Counted from the first letter of the stretch, positions 9,319-18,482 are shown. The stretch is DNA of 64,000 nt from Arthrobacter sp. NEB 688 (GCF_013201035.1 NZ_CP053707.1:1-64000), one strand, 5' to 3'. The notes: a model not told the origin generated them from the sequence alone. Translations and numbers: made by a program.

Positions 9319-10173
9319 TCACCAGGGGCCGTAGAGCCGTTCGGCGTTCTCCGACAAGGCCTCGCAGAGCGTCGGGACGGCCACCCCGAGCACCGAGGCC
9401 ATGACCCGGACGGTGAGCGGCACGAGCATCGGGCTGTTGCTCGCCCCGCGCCACGGGTGGGGCGTCAGGTACGGCGCGTCGGTCTCGACGAGGAGCAGCT
9501 CGAGCGGGGTGACGGCCAGCGCGTCCCGCAGGTCCTTCGCGCTCTTGAACGTCACCGTGCCGCTGAAGGAGAGGTGGTAGCCCCGGGCCACGCACTCGCG
9601 GGCCATCACGAGGTCCCCCGAGAAGCAGTGCATGACCGTGCGCTCGGGGGCACCGGCGTCGGCGAGGACCCGCAGCACGTCGTCGTGCGCGTCGCGGTCG
9701 TGGATCTGCAGGGTCAGCCCGGTGCGCTGCGCGAGGTCGATGTGGGCCCGGAAGGACTCCTCCTGCAGGGCGTGCCCCTCGGGGCCGGTGCGGAAGAAGT
9801 CGAGGCCGGTCTCGCCGACGACCCGCACGCGGGGATGGGCGGCGAGCTCCTCGACGCGGGCGAGGGCGCCGTCGAGCTCACCGCGGGCGGCCAGCCCGGG
9901 CACCTCGTTGGGGTGGAGGGCGACGCCGGCGAGGACCGACGGGTACGCCTCCGCGGCCGCGACCGCGAACTCGTTGCCGACGGGGTCGCACCCCACCTGG
10001 ACGACGCGGTCGACCCCGACGCGGGCCGCGGCCCGCAGCGCCGGCCCGATGTCGCCGACCCCGATGCTCTGCCCCTCGCGGCTGATGTCGAGGTGGGTGT
10101 GGTTGTCCACGACCGGGATCGGCAGGGGGTCCGGCGCCTCGGGGTCACCCCGACGGCTCGGCTGCGAGGTCAT
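9319..10173 (-). CDS. tatD: TatD family metal-dependent hydrolase (DNase)
   Basis: Cytosolic TIM-barrel nuclease of the amidohydrolase superfamily. 284 aa with metal ligands in the expected places: VVDNHTHLD near the N-terminus, ALHPNEV, GETGLDFF, LQIHDRDAHDD, VMHCFSG and VETDAPYLTPHPWRG. The ATG at 10173 is 5 nt after the metG stop codon, so metG and tatD form a transcription unit. In actinobacteria tatD commonly sits between metG and rpfB, as here. Confidence 0.93.
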   Translation of the reverse strand: MTSQPSRRGDPEAPDPLPIPVVDNHTHLDISREGQSIGVGDIGPALRAAARVGVDRVVQVGCDPVGNEFAVAAAEAYPSVLAGVALHPNEVPGLAARGELDGALARVEELAAHPRVRVVGETGLDFFRTGPEGHALQEESFRAHIDLAQRTGLTLQIHDRDAHDDVLRVLADAGAPERTVMHCFSGDLVMARECVARGYHLSFSGTVTFKSAKDLRDALAVTPLELLLVETDAPYLTPHPWRGASNSPMLVPLTVRVMASVLGVAVPTLCEALSENAERLYGPW

Positions 10174-10178
10174 CCGGC

Positions 10179-11978
10179 TCAGCCGCCGGCGCGGGCGAGC
10201 TCGTCGTCGACGACCGACTCGTCCAGCTTGGTGAAGACGGGCGCCGGCTTGCTGATCGGCGTGCCGACGACGACCGGGCGCGACTCCCAGGTCGCGAAGC
10301 CCGTGTAGTCGCCGGTGATGACCGGCCACGAGCGACCCTCGTCCTCGGGGTCGAGGCCGGTGACGGTCTCGAGCCGGGGCATCGGCACGAGCTCGCCCAC
10401 GCCGCCGAGCACCGCGTGGACGCGGTTGGCCGCGTGCGGGAGGAACGGCGCGAGGATCGTGTTGAGGTCGGAGACGCACTGGACGAGCGTGTGCAGCACC
10501 GTCGCCAGGCGCTCGCGCTGGTCCTCGCCCTTGAGCTTGAACGGCTCGGTGCGCGAGACGTAGGCGTTGACCTCGCCGACGACGCGCATCGCCTCGGTGA
10601 TGGCCGCCTTCTGCCGGTGCCGCTCGAGCAGCCCTCCGACGGAGTCGAACCCGGCGAGGACGGCCGCACGGACCTCCTCGTCGACGGGCTCGAGGGCACC
10701 CGGCTGCGGCACCTCGCCGAAGTTCTTCGCGACCATCGCGGCCGTGCGGGAGACGAGGTTGCCCCAGCCGGCGACGAGCTCGGAGTTGTTGCGCTGCACG
10801 AAGTCGCGCCAGGTGAAGTTGGAGTCCTGGCTCTCGGGGCCGGCCGCGCAGATGAAGTAGCGGATGCCGTCGGGGCCGTAGCGCTCGAGGACGTCGCGGA
10901 CGAGGACCGTGTACCCGCGCGAGGTCGAGAACTGCTTGCCCTCCATCGTCAGGTACTCGCTGGAGACGACCTCGGTCGGCAGGTTGAGCTCGCCGTAGAC
11001 GCCGGGCTCGCCGCCGCGGGAGCCCTTCCCGGCGTAGCCGAGCAGCTCGGCCGGCCAGATCTGGCTGTGGAAGGTGATGTTGTCCTTGCCCATGAAGTAG
11101 TACGTCAGGGCCTCGGGGTCGTTCCACCACTCGCGCCAGCGCTCGGGCTCGCCCAGCCGGCGGGCCCACTCGATCGACGCCGACAGGTAGCCGATGACGG
11201 CGTCGAACCACACGTAGAGCCGCTTGGCCGGGTTGTCGACCCAGCCCTCGAGCGGCACCGGGATGCCCCAGTCGATGTCACGGGTCATCGCGCGGGGCTT
11301 GATGTCGTCGAGGATGTTGAGGCTGAACTTGATGACGTTCGGCCGCCAGGTGCCCGAGGCGTCGCGGCCGGCGAGCCACTCGCGCAGCGCGTCGGCGAGC
11401 GCCGGCAGGTCGAGGAAGAAGTGCTGGGTCTCGACGAACTCCGGCGTCTCGCCGTTGATCTTCGACCGCGGGTCGATCAGCTCCTCCGGCTCGAGCTGGT
11501 TGCCGCAGTTGTCGCACTGGTCGCCGCGCGCGTCCGGGTAGTGGCAGATCGGGCACTCGCCCTCGATGAACCGGTCGGGCAGCGTGCGCCCCGTGGACGG
11601 CGAGATCGCGCCCTGCTGGGTGCGCTCGACCATGTAGCCGTTGAGCCAGTTCTGCCGGAACAGCTCCTGCGCGACGGCGTAGTGATTGGCCGTCGTCGTG
11701 CGCGTGTAGAGGTCGTAGGTGCAGCCGAGGTCGGCGAGCTCGCCGGCGATGACCGCGTGGTTGCGGTCGACGAACTCGCGGGGGGTGACCCCGGCCTGGT
11801 CGGCGAGCACGAGGATCGGCGTCCCGTGCTCGTCGGAGCCGCTGACCATGAGCACGTCGTGCCCGGCCATCCGCATGTACCGGCTGAAGACGTCGGAGGG
11901 CACGCCGAACCCGGCGACGTGGCCGAGGTGGCGGGGCCCGTTGGCGTACGGCCAGGCGACGGCGGAGAGGACCTTCAT
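10179..11978 (-). CDS. metG: methionyl-tRNA synthetase
   Basis: Charges tRNA-Met with methionine. 599 aa class I synthetase: HIGH-equivalent HLGH at 17-20 ([15 protein letters not shown]) and a zinc-knuckle pair CPICHYPD...CDNC in the connective peptide. The anticodon-domain motif [24 protein letters not shown] is present. The KMSKS loop reads QFSTSRG, lacking the second Lys; I recall similar FSTSR variants in other actinobacterial enzymes. The start ATG follows TAGGAT by about 8 nt (leaderless-like); an upstream in-frame extension is not conserved in character. Confidence 0.95.
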   Translation of the reverse strand: MKVLSAVAWPYANGPRHLGHVAGFGVPSDVFSRYMRMAGHDVLMVSGSDEHGTPILVLADQAGVTPREFVDRNHAVIAGELADLGCTYDLYTRTTTANHYAVAQELFRQNWLNGYMVERTQQGAISPSTGRTLPDRFIEGECPICHYPDARGDQCDNCGNQLEPEELIDPRSKINGETPEFVETQHFFLDLPALADALREWLAGRDASGTWRPNVIKFSLNILDDIKPRAMTRDIDWGIPVPLEGWVDNPAKRLYVWFDAVIGYLSASIEWARRLGEPERWREWWNDPEALTYYFMGKDNITFHSQIWPAELLGYAGKGSRGGEPGVYGELNLPTEVVSSEYLTMEGKQFSTSRGYTVLVRDVLERYGPDGIRYFICAAGPESQDSNFTWRDFVQRNNSELVAGWGNLVSRTAAMVAKNFGEVPQPGALEPVDEEVRAAVLAGFDSVGGLLERHRQKAAITEAMRVVGEVNAYVSRTEPFKLKGEDQRERLATVLHTLVQCVSDLNTILAPFLPHAANRVHAVLGGVGELVPMPRLETVTGLDPEDEGRSWPVITGDYTGFATWESRPVVVGTPISKPAPVFTKLDESVVDDELARAGG

Positions 11979-12042
11979 GCCCCGAATCCTAGGCGTCGGG
12001 GGCGGGCGGTCCGCGCCGACCACCGCGCGCCGGACGCGCGGG

Positions 12043-12834
12043 TCACCGGGTCCACTCGTACGGCGTGGTCGTCGTGACCCGGACGAGCCCGGAGCGCTCG
12101 AGGATGGGGCGCGAGTACTCGGTCGAGTCGCTGTGCAGCACCGTCTTCCCGAGGCGCAGGGCGGAGCGGGCCCGGGCGGCGGTCAGCGCCCGGTAGATGC
12201 CGCGCCCGCGGTAGGCCGGCAGGGTGGCCCCGCCCCACACGCCGGCGACCTCGGTCCCCGGCACGGGCTCGAGCCGCCCCGAGCAGACGACGAGCCCGTC
12301 GGCCTCGGCCACCCACAGCTCCATGTCGGGGTCGCGGGCGAGCCGGAAGAGGAGGTCGTCGGCGCGTCGCGACGAGACGGGGTCACCGAAGGCCTCGTCG
12401 GCCGCGGCGCTCATCCGGCGCACCTGGGCCTCGTCCGTCACCCGGCGCAGCGTCACGCCGTCCGGCAGGGGCACGTCCACGGCGAGGCCGGCGGCGGGCC
12501 CCATCATCACCGACTCCTCCTCCCCCGGCAGGAAGCCGTGCGCGAGGAGCGCCTCGTGCAGGCCGGGCGCGACGTCGTGGCCGCGGGTCTTCCACTCGAC
12601 GTCGACCACCTGCGAATCGGCGCGGAAGTGCTCGAGCGCCTCGGCGACCCACCCGCGCACCGTCGCGGCGTCGGCTCCCCCGAGGTCGCGGTAGCTGATG
12701 AACCCCCGCCCACCCGGGAACGTCGCGAGCCGCAGCGGGCCGAGGCGCTCCACGGAGCTCGCGCCCGGCGTCTCGGCGTCGGTGCGGAGCTGGTCGTCGT
12801 AGACGCGCAGCAGCGCGACCGGGTCGGTGTCCAT
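12043..12834 (-). CDS. GNAT family N-acetyltransferase
   Basis: Acetyl-CoA-dependent acetyltransferase of unknown substrate, 263 aa. The acetyl-CoA-binding motif A reads [20 protein letters not shown] in the C-terminal domain, with a preceding strand EVAGVWGG. The N-terminal 120 residues are a poorly conserved second GNAT-like half. ATG at 12834. It is divergent from rtcB; no operon partner. Confidence 0.8.
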   Translation of the reverse strand: MDTDPVALLRVYDDQLRTDAETPGASSVERLGPLRLATFPGGRGFISYRDLGGADAATVRGWVAEALEHFRADSQVVDVEWKTRGHDVAPGLHEALLAHGFLPGEEESVMMGPAAGLAVDVPLPDGVTLRRVTDEAQVRRMSAAADEAFGDPVSSRRADDLLFRLARDPDMELWVAEADGLVVCSGRLEPVPGTEVAGVWGGATLPAYRGRGIYRALTAARARSALRLGKTVLHSDSTEYSRPILERSGLVRVTTTTPYEWTR

Positions 12835-12940
12835 GCCGCGATCCTCCCGCGCGGCCGCGTCGCGGGCCACCGGGTTTCCCGGACGGCGCCCTCCCGAATT
12901 CGTTGGCGCGCTGCGGCATCGGCCTGCCACGCTCCTCCAC

Positions 12941-12959
12941 GGCCCGGACGGTCCGGGCC
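12941..12959. promoter_or_regulatory. 19-bp palindrome upstream of rtcB
   Basis: Perfect dyad ggcccggac-g-gtccgggcc, 41 bp before the rtcB start. With a single centre base it is more likely an operator than an RNA hairpin. No regulator gene is adjacent, so its role is unassigned. Confidence 0.4.
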
Positions 12960-12999
12960 ACCACGACGCACACGGACACGACAAGGAGGTGCGTCACCG

Positions 13000-14169
13000 A
13001 TGGAGAAGATCACCCCACGGCTCGTCAGCTGGGCCTCGCTGCTCGAGCCCTCGACCCTCGAGCAGGCCGAGCGCACCTCGCGCCTGCCCTTCGTCTTCCC
13101 GCACCTCGCCCTCATGCCCGACGCCCACCTGGGGCTCGGCGCGACCGTGGGCTCGGTCATCCCGACCGAGCGGGCCGTCGTGCCCGCCGCGGTCGGCGTC
13201 GACATCGGCTGCGGGATGATCGCCGTCCGCACGCAGCTGAGCCGCGAGGACCTCGCGGGTCGGGACCTCGCGCGGCTGCGCGGGAGCATCGAGCGGGCCG
13301 TCCCGCTGTCGGCGGGCGCCGCGAACCGGAAGGTCGTGGCGACGGCGCAGCCGCGGGTCGACGAGCTCGAGTCGCTCGCCGCGCAGGCGGGCTTCGACCC
13401 CGACGCACGGACCGGGCGGTGGCGCCTGCAGCTGGGGTCGCTCGGCTCGGGCAACCACTTCATCGAGGTGAGCGTCGACGAGCAGGACCGGGTGTGGGCC
13501 TTCCTCCACTCGGGCTCCCGGGGCGTCGGCAACAAGGTCGCGCAGCACCACATCGCGGTCGCCCGGCGCCTCATGGAGAAGTACTGGGTCGAGCTGCCGG
13601 ACCGCGACCTCGCCTACCTCGTCGAGGACACGCCGGAGTTCTGGTCCTACCTGCGGGAGCTGCGGTGGGCGCAGCACTACGCGCTGCTCAACCGCGAGGA
13701 GATGATGGACCGGGTGCTGCGCCAGCTGGCGGAGTGGTCCGGCACCGACCTCGTCGAGCAGGAGAGGGTCAACTGCCACCACAACTTCACCCAGGAGGAG
13801 GAGCACTGGGGTCGGACCCTCTGGGTGACCCGGAAGGGCGCCATCGAGGCCCGCGAGGGCCAGCCGGGGCTGATCCCGGGGTCGATGGGGACCCGCTCCT
13901 ACGTCGTCGAGGGGCTCGGTGACCGGATGTCGCTCTGCTCCGCGCCGCACGGTGCGGGCCGGGCCTGGTCCCGGTCGGCGGCCCGGCGGCGCTTCACGCC
14001 CGAGGAGCTGCGGGCCGCGATGGTCGGGATCGAGTACCGCGACACCGACGCGTTCCTCGACGAGATCCCGGCGGCGTACAAGGACATCGACCGGGTCATG
14101 GCGGACGCCGCCGGCCTGGTCCGGGTCCGGCACACGCTGCGCCAGCTGGTCAACGTCAAGGGCGACTGA
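13000..14169 (+). CDS. rtcB: RtcB family RNA-splicing ligase
   Basis: GTP/Mn-dependent ligase that joins RNA 2',3'-cyclic phosphate (or 3'-phosphate) ends to 5'-OH ends, used in RNA repair. 389 aa. All catalytic motifs are visible: VDIGCG at 67-72, GSGNHF at 149-154, HSGSRG at 170-175, NCHHNF at 258-263 and PHGAGR at 316-321, with His317 the expected guanylylated residue. A strong ribosome binding site AAGGAGGT lies 9 nt before the ATG. No RtcA, archease or RtcR gene is next to it. Confidence 0.95.
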   Translation: MEKITPRLVSWASLLEPSTLEQAERTSRLPFVFPHLALMPDAHLGLGATVGSVIPTERAVVPAAVGVDIGCGMIAVRTQLSREDLAGRDLARLRGSIERAVPLSAGAANRKVVATAQPRVDELESLAAQAGFDPDARTGRWRLQLGSLGSGNHFIEVSVDEQDRVWAFLHSGSRGVGNKVAQHHIAVARRLMEKYWVELPDRDLAYLVEDTPEFWSYLRELRWAQHYALLNREEMMDRVLRQLAEWSGTDLVEQERVNCHHNFTQEEEHWGRTLWVTRKGAIEAREGQPGLIPGSMGTRSYVVEGLGDRMSLCSAPHGAGRAWSRSAARRRFTPEELRAAMVGIEYRDTDAFLDEIPAAYKDIDRVMADAAGLVRVRHTLRQLVNVKGD

Positions 14170-14198
14170 CGGGGCGCCGGCCCTCGCACCCGCACCCG

Positions 14199-14246
14199 GC
14201 TACACCGCAGTCACGGTCGCTCCAGCGGCGGTGACTGCGGTGTAGC
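14199..14246. terminator. hairpin after rtcB
   Basis: Arms gctacaccgcagtcac and gtgactgcggtgtagc (16 bp, perfect) with a 16-nt partly pairing loop, 29 bp past the rtcB stop. Confidence 0.7.
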
Positions 14247-14354
14247 CCGCGCTCGCGGCCGGGGCGGGGGAACCCGCCGGGGCTACCCTGACGTCGGAGC
14301 AGCGCTGTTCCCACCCGGGTGGCCCCGGTCGCCCCCTCGCCGAAGGAGGACGCC

Positions 14355-14957
14355 GTGCTGGCTGCCCTCACCGGGACGGGCCTGTCGGCCGCCGCCGGCC
14401 TCAACGCCTACATCCCCTTCCTCGTCGTGGCGCTCGTCGCGCGCTTCACCGACCTGCTCACCCTGCCCGCGGGGTACGAGTGGATGACGAGCGGCTGGGC
14501 CATCGGGATCGGCTCGGTGCTCCTGCTGGCCGAGGTGGTCCTCGACAAGATCCCCGCCGTCGACACGGTCAACGACGCCATCCAGACCTTCATCCGGCCG
14601 GGCGTCGGCGGGCTGATCTTCTCCGCGACGAGCGCGGCCGCCGAGGTGGACCGGTCGACCTGGATGGCCGACCACCCGTGGGTCGGGGTCGTGCTCGGCG
14701 TCGTCGTCGCCGGCCTCGTGCACACCGGCAAGATGGCCGCCCGCCCGGTGGTCAACGGCGCGACCGTCGGCCTCGGCGCGCCGGTCGTCTCGACCGTCGA
14801 GGACGGCGCGTCGATCGGGCTCTCGCTCGTCGCCGTCCTCGCGCCCGTCTTCGTCGTCGTCGCGCTGGGCCTGCTCGCCTGGCTGCTCGTGTGGATGTGG
14901 CTGCGCGTGCGGGCGTGGCGGCGCTCCCGACGCCCTCCGTCCTACGCCGGCCCCTGA
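14355..14957 (+). CDS. DUF4126 family membrane protein
   Basis: Integral membrane protein of unknown function, 200 aa. It begins LAALTGTGLSAAAGLNAYIPF, the usual DUF4126 N-terminus, and has about five hydrophobic helices plus the conserved DKIPAVDTVNDAIQTFIRP segment around residues 60-80. The basic tail (RAWRRSRRPP) should be cytosolic. The GTG start has AAGGAGG 5 nt upstream. It is convergent with a lipoprotein gene 22 bp away, so no operon. Confidence 0.85.
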   Translation: MLAALTGTGLSAAAGLNAYIPFLVVALVARFTDLLTLPAGYEWMTSGWAIGIGSVLLLAEVVLDKIPAVDTVNDAIQTFIRPGVGGLIFSATSAAAEVDRSTWMADHPWVGVVLGVVVAGLVHTGKMAARPVVNGATVGLGAPVVSTVEDGASIGLSLVAVLAPVFVVVALGLLAWLLVWMWLRVRAWRRSRRPPSYAGP

Positions 14958-14979
14958 GCCCCGGCCGGCCGCGCGGCGC

Positions 14980-15765
14980 TCAGCCCTCGAGCACGGGGGG
15001 CGGCGTCGGCACCGGCAGGTCGGGGCGCTCGTCGGCGCCCGGCGCCGCCCACGTCGTCGCCCGGCCCCACGCGTCGAACGAGAGGTCGACGGCCCCGGTG
15101 CCCGTGACCACGGCGCGCAGCAGGTCCCCGCTGCCGTCGGCCGCGACCCACAGGCGGGCCCCGGTGCGGGACCGCCCGAGCCGCCACGCCGCGCGGCCGT
15201 CGAGCTCGAGCGGCACGACGAGGTCGGCGCTCGACCCGAGCCGCGCGACCGCCGGCGCGTCGAGCAGGTCGGTGACGAGGCCGCGCACCGTCTCGCGGCC
15301 CGCGCGCTCGGCCCCGTCCGCGTCGACGCGGACCCAGCGGCCGACGCGAGAGGCCGCCGTGGTGCGCACACCGAGGCCGCGCCACCACTCCACGTCGCCC
15401 GCGAGCCAGTGCTCCGCGTCGACGGTGAGCACCGCGCCGAGGCCCCGCCCCCGAGCCACCCGGACGAACCGCTGGTTCGAGCCGTCCGCCGTGCCCTCGA
15501 GCTCGATGCGGGGCGCGTCCGCCCCGGCGCCGAGCGAGCCCACGACCCGGGCGGAGTCCGCCGACAGCGCGGAGGTGCGGACGTCCGCGAGCACCTGCGC
15601 CGCGGTGGGCAGCGGCTCGGCCGGCGCCGTGGTCGAGGGCGACGGGGTGGGCTCGACCAGGCGCAGCCCGCTGCAGCCGCCCAGCACACCGGCGCCCGCG
15701 AGCGCGAGCACCGACCGGCGCCCCACGACCCGTGCTCCCCTCCCGGCCGTCTCCCCCGTCGTCAT
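14980..15765 (-). CDS. LppX/LprAFG-like lipoprotein, paralogue 1
   Basis: Predicted exported lipoprotein, 261 aa. A twin-arginine-like signal (GRRSVLALAGAGVLGG) leads to lipobox Cys31, then a Pro/Ser/Thr linker. The body resembles the LppX_LprAFG fold, a hollow half-barrel known in mycobacteria to carry lipids across the periplasm: TAAQVLADVRTSAL, then a GTADGSNQRF strand, then LWVAADGSGDLLRAVV. It shares this pattern with the lipoprotein at 16764-17531, so the two are paralogues. The TetR gene lies 15 bp upstream on the same strand and is probably co-transcribed. Confidence 0.75.
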   Translation of the reverse strand: MTTGETAGRGARVVGRRSVLALAGAGVLGGCSGLRLVEPTPSPSTTAPAEPLPTAAQVLADVRTSALSADSARVVGSLGAGADAPRIELEGTADGSNQRFVRVARGRGLGAVLTVDAEHWLAGDVEWWRGLGVRTTAASRVGRWVRVDADGAERAGRETVRGLVTDLLDAPAVARLGSSADLVVPLELDGRAAWRLGRSRTGARLWVAADGSGDLLRAVVTGTGAVDLSFDAWGRATTWAAPGADERPDLPVPTPPPVLEG

Positions 15766-15780
15766 CGCGCCCCGCCAGGC

Positions 15781-16404
15781 TCAACGGTCGTCGTGCAGGG
15801 CGCGGACGAGGAGCGGGACGGCTCCGCGCAGGAACGGCTCGCGCTCGTCGGCGGGCATCCGGACGGCGGTGACGAGCAGGCCCTCGACGGCCGCGACGAC
15901 GACGACCGCGTCCTCCGCCGGTGACTCCTTGCCGGCGAGCACCCCCATCCGCTCGACCGTGCCGAGGAGGCCGCGGCGCCAGCGCCCGAACACCTCCACG
16001 AGGTCGGGCTGGCGGGCGGCCTCGAGCGAGAGCTCGGCCTGGGCCCGGACCAGCGCGGGCTCACGCACCCAGCCGACGGTCAGCCCGGTGACCGCGGCCG
16101 AGACGGCGTCGGCGTCGCCGGCGCAGTCGACGAGCTCCTCCCCGAGCTCCTCGACCCGGCGCTCCAACGTGCCGCCGACGTGCTCGGCGAGCGCCACGAG
16201 CAGGGCGACGCGGGTGCGCAGGTAGGCGGAGCAGGTGCCCTCCGGCAGCCCGGCCCGCCGGTCGACGGCGCGGTGGGTCAGGCCCCGCAGGCCGCTCTCG
16301 GAGACGACGTCGACGGCCGCGGCCAGCAGCTCGGCCCGCCGCCCGGTCGGGACGACGGGACGGTCGGGCGGGGTCGGCGCGTCGGCGGAGGTCATCGGCG
16401 TCAT
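15781..16404 (-). CDS. TetR family regulator, divergent from a 61-aa membrane protein
   Basis: 207 aa. Helix-turn-helix at about residues 15-62: ELLAAAVDVVSESGLRGLTHRAVDRRAGLPEGTCSAYLRTRVALLVALAEHV. The GLTHRAVDRRAGLPEGT core is typical of a TetR subgroup with TetR_C-like effector domains. Two ATGs (16404, 16395) are possible; I chose the upstream one. Two near-identical dyads in the intergenic region (16461-16493) lie where it would repress both itself and the small gene at 16516. It may also control lipoprotein paralogue 1, 15 bp downstream. Confidence 0.82.
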   Translation of the reverse strand: MTPMTSADAPTPPDRPVVPTGRRAELLAAAVDVVSESGLRGLTHRAVDRRAGLPEGTCSAYLRTRVALLVALAEHVGGTLERRVEELGEELVDCAGDADAVSAAVTGLTVGWVREPALVRAQAELSLEAARQPDLVEVFGRWRRGLLGTVERMGVLAGKESPAEDAVVVVAAVEGLLVTAVRMPADEREPFLRGAVPLLVRALHDDR

Positions 16405-16460
16405 TGTGCCTGTCGCCGAGATCGGTCGGCGGCGCGGGAACATCCGCTTGCGCCGATGCC

Positions 16461-16493
16461 TTCTACATCAGTAGAATCCTCTACAGACGTAGA
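16461..16493. promoter_or_regulatory. two tandem operator dyads for TetR regulator
   Basis: Site 1 TTCTAC-atca-GTAGAA (16461-16476, perfect 6-bp arms) and site 2 TCTAC-agac-GTAGA (16480-16493). Both share CTAC-N4-GTAG and are centred 18 bp apart. The TAGAAT at 16472-16477 could be the -10 box of the small membrane gene, so binding would block the promoter. Confidence 0.8.
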
Positions 16494-16515
16494 AGAACAG
16501 GAAAGGACACCAGCC

Positions 16516-16701
16516 ATGGGAACCCTCACCGGCCTCTCGGTCATCGCCACCACCCTCCTCTGGACCAGCCTCGTGCTCGGGGTCGTCGTCGTCGGTCTGA
16601 CGCTGGCCGTCGTCCTGCCCGCGCTCGGCCGCACCCGCGAGGACCGCAAGGAGCGCCACCTCAGCATCCCGCGCTACTACGGCGTGGCCGCTGCCCACTG
16701 A
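16516..16701 (+). CDS. 61-aa single-span membrane protein under TetR control
   Basis: No family recognised. One long hydrophobic segment (about residues 7-37, LSVIATTLLWTSLVLGVVVV onward) is followed by a charged cytosolic tail GRTREDRKERHLSIPRYYGVAAAH. The ATG at 16516 has an AGGAAAGGA purine stretch upstream. Evidence that it is real: a dedicated divergent TetR, two operators in front and a strong terminator directly behind (16714-16748) that isolates it as a one-gene unit. Such small proteins may act as membrane-stress peptides or modulators of a larger transporter; that is speculation. Confidence 0.75.
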   Translation: MGTLTGLSVIATTLLWTSLVLGVVVVGLTLAVVLPALGRTREDRKERHLSIPRYYGVAAAH

Positions 16702-16713
16702 CCCACCCCACGA

Positions 16714-16748
16714 CGAGGGCCCCCGACCGCGCCGGTCGGGGGCCCTCG
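16714..16748. terminator. bidirectional terminator
   Basis: Perfect 16-bp stem cgagggcccccgaccg / cggtcgggggccctcg with a 3-nt loop, between the convergent 61-aa protein gene and lipoprotein paralogue 2. Confidence 0.85.
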
Positions 16749-16763
16749 TCACGTGCGGGTGCG

Positions 16764-17531
16764 TCAGGGGGTGACGACCTTGCTGGCCGGCGGCGCCGAG
16801 AAGGTGTCGGCGTCGTCCCAGCTGTCGAAGGTCAGCTCGCCGGAGTCCTTGCCGCCCACGACGATCTTCACGAGGCGCTCGCTCGACGGGTCGACCCAGA
16901 TCTCGCTGCCCGAGCCGTCGGAGGCGACCCAGACCTCGTCGCCGTCCTCGGTGCGCGTCTCGACGTCGCTCGTCAGCTTCTCGAGGGTCGACAGCTCGCT
17001 CTCCTCGAACATCTGGTCCAGCAGCGCACCGAGCGTCAGGTCGCCGAACTGCTGGGCGTCCGCGCCGGAGATGGCGACGTACTTGCCGACGAGCAGCTCG
17101 GCCGCGGAGGCGTCGCCGGTCTGCTCGGTCCAGAACGCCTTGTCGGCCGACATGTAGTACTTCTTCTCGACGGTGAGGATCTCGGCGGTGCCCTTGCCGA
17201 TGCCGATGCTCGTCTTCTGGTTCGAGCCGTCGGCCTGCCCCTCGATCTCGAGCTCGACCGTCTCGCCACCCTGGGTGACCTTGCCCTCGAGGTGGCCGGA
17301 CTCGGCGGCGAGCGAGGCGGCGCGCACCTTGGTGTAGAGCTCGCCCATGGTCGGCTGCTCCGGCTCGGCCGCGGCCGAGGTGGCGGGCGCCGAGGAGGTC
17401 GCGGCGGCCGCCGTGGCCTGCGGGGACGTGGTGTCGGAGGAGGAGCCGCCGCACCCGGCGAGGGCGAGGGCGACGACGGAGGCCGTGGCGAGGCCGGCGG
17501 CGGCGCGACGGGCAGGACGGATGGAGGACAT
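16764..17531 (-). CDS. LppX/LprAFG-like lipoprotein, paralogue 2
   Basis: Predicted exported lipoprotein, 255 aa. The signal peptide ends in LALAGCGG with lipid-modified Cys27, followed by a low-complexity Ser/Thr/Ala linker to about residue 58. The body shows the same order of motifs as the lipoprotein at 14980: MGELYTKVRAASL, an IEGQADGSNQK strand and VWVASDGSGSEIWVD near the end. Lipid carriage by this fold is known for mycobacterial LppX and LprG; here it is inference. Transcribed alone on the minus strand, convergent with the 61-aa gene. Confidence 0.8.
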   Translation of the reverse strand: MSSIRPARRAAAGLATASVVALALAGCGGSSSDTTSPQATAAAATSSAPATSAAAEPEQPTMGELYTKVRAASLAAESGHLEGKVTQGGETVELEIEGQADGSNQKTSIGIGKGTAEILTVEKKYYMSADKAFWTEQTGDASAAELLVGKYVAISGADAQQFGDLTLGALLDQMFEESELSTLEKLTSDVETRTEDGDEVWVASDGSGSEIWVDPSSERLVKIVVGGKDSGELTFDSWDDADTFSAPPASKVVTP

Positions 17532-17735
17532 GCAAGGACCCCTGGAGTGTGGAGGGCCGTCGGCGGTCGACGGCGGTCGTGGCGGCGCGCCCCACCGGGC
17601 GGACGCGGCGTCACTGTAACCGCCGCCTCCCACAGCACCCACGCGCGTTGCGAGATCTCGCAGGACCCGGACCCCCAGCGACCTCCCAGCCGGCGTGCAG
17701 GACCGTGGGCCCCCGGGCCACCTACGCTGGCCCGC

Positions 17736-18482
17736 ATGCCGCGCCGCCACCTCACCGAGACCTGGCTCGTGCTCGGTGTCTCGCTCGGGTCCTCCGCGAT
17801 CTACGCGCTCCTGCGGATCGTCGACCGCCTGACCCGCCCCGAGGCGCTCTCGCAGCAGACCGCCGCGATGAACACCTCCGTCACGCCGGACCGCCCGTGG
17901 CTCGACGTCGCCTACCAGCTCGTCGGCATCGGCCTCGCGCTCGTGCCGGTGCTCCTCGCGCTGCACCTCCTGCGGCGCGACGACCCCGACGAGCCGCACA
18001 CGATGGGCTTCGACCTGCGCCGGCCCGGCCAGGACCTGTGGCGGGGGGCGGCGCTCGCGGCCGTCATCGGCATCCCCGGTCTCGGTCTCTACCTCGTCGC
18101 GAAGGCGGTCGGGCTCAACACGACCGTCGCCGCGGCCAACCTCGTCGGGGCGGCGTGGTTCACCGTGCCGCTCCTCGTGCTCGCCGCGGCGCAGAACGCG
18201 GTCCTCGAGGAGACGATCATGGTCGGCTACCTCTTCCGCCGCTGGAGGCAGGCCGGCTGGGGCACGTGGCGGGTCATCGCCACCTCGGCACTCATCCGCG
18301 GCAGCTACCACCTCTACCAGGGCTTCGGCGGCTTCGTCGGCAACGTCGTCATGGGCCTGCTCTTCGGCTGGCTCTACACACGCACCAAGCGGGTCATGCC
18401 GCTCGTCGTCGCCCACACGATCCTCGACGTCGTGGCCTTCGTCGGCTACGCGCTCGTCAAGCCGCACGTCTCCTGGCTCTGA
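17736..18482 (+). CDS. CPBP family intramembrane glutamic endopeptidase-like protein
   Basis: Membrane protein of the CPBP/Abi family, 248 aa with about seven helices. Catalytic-type motifs: EE at 158-159, His192 in RGSYHLYQG and His227 in HTILD. The usual first motif EExxxR reads EETIMV here, so its Arg is absent, and the second motif lacks its Phe. It may therefore be a divergent or inactive member. TACGCT lies 7 nt before the ATG, suggesting a leaderless transcript. Substrate unknown. Confidence 0.8.
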   Translation: MPRRHLTETWLVLGVSLGSSAIYALLRIVDRLTRPEALSQQTAAMNTSVTPDRPWLDVAYQLVGIGLALVPVLLALHLLRRDDPDEPHTMGFDLRRPGQDLWRGAALAAVIGIPGLGLYLVAKAVGLNTTVAAANLVGAAWFTVPLLVLAAAQNAVLEETIMVGYLFRRWRQAGWGTWRVIATSALIRGSYHLYQGFGGFVGNVVMGLLFGWLYTRTKRVMPLVVAHTILDVVAFVGYALVKPHVSWL

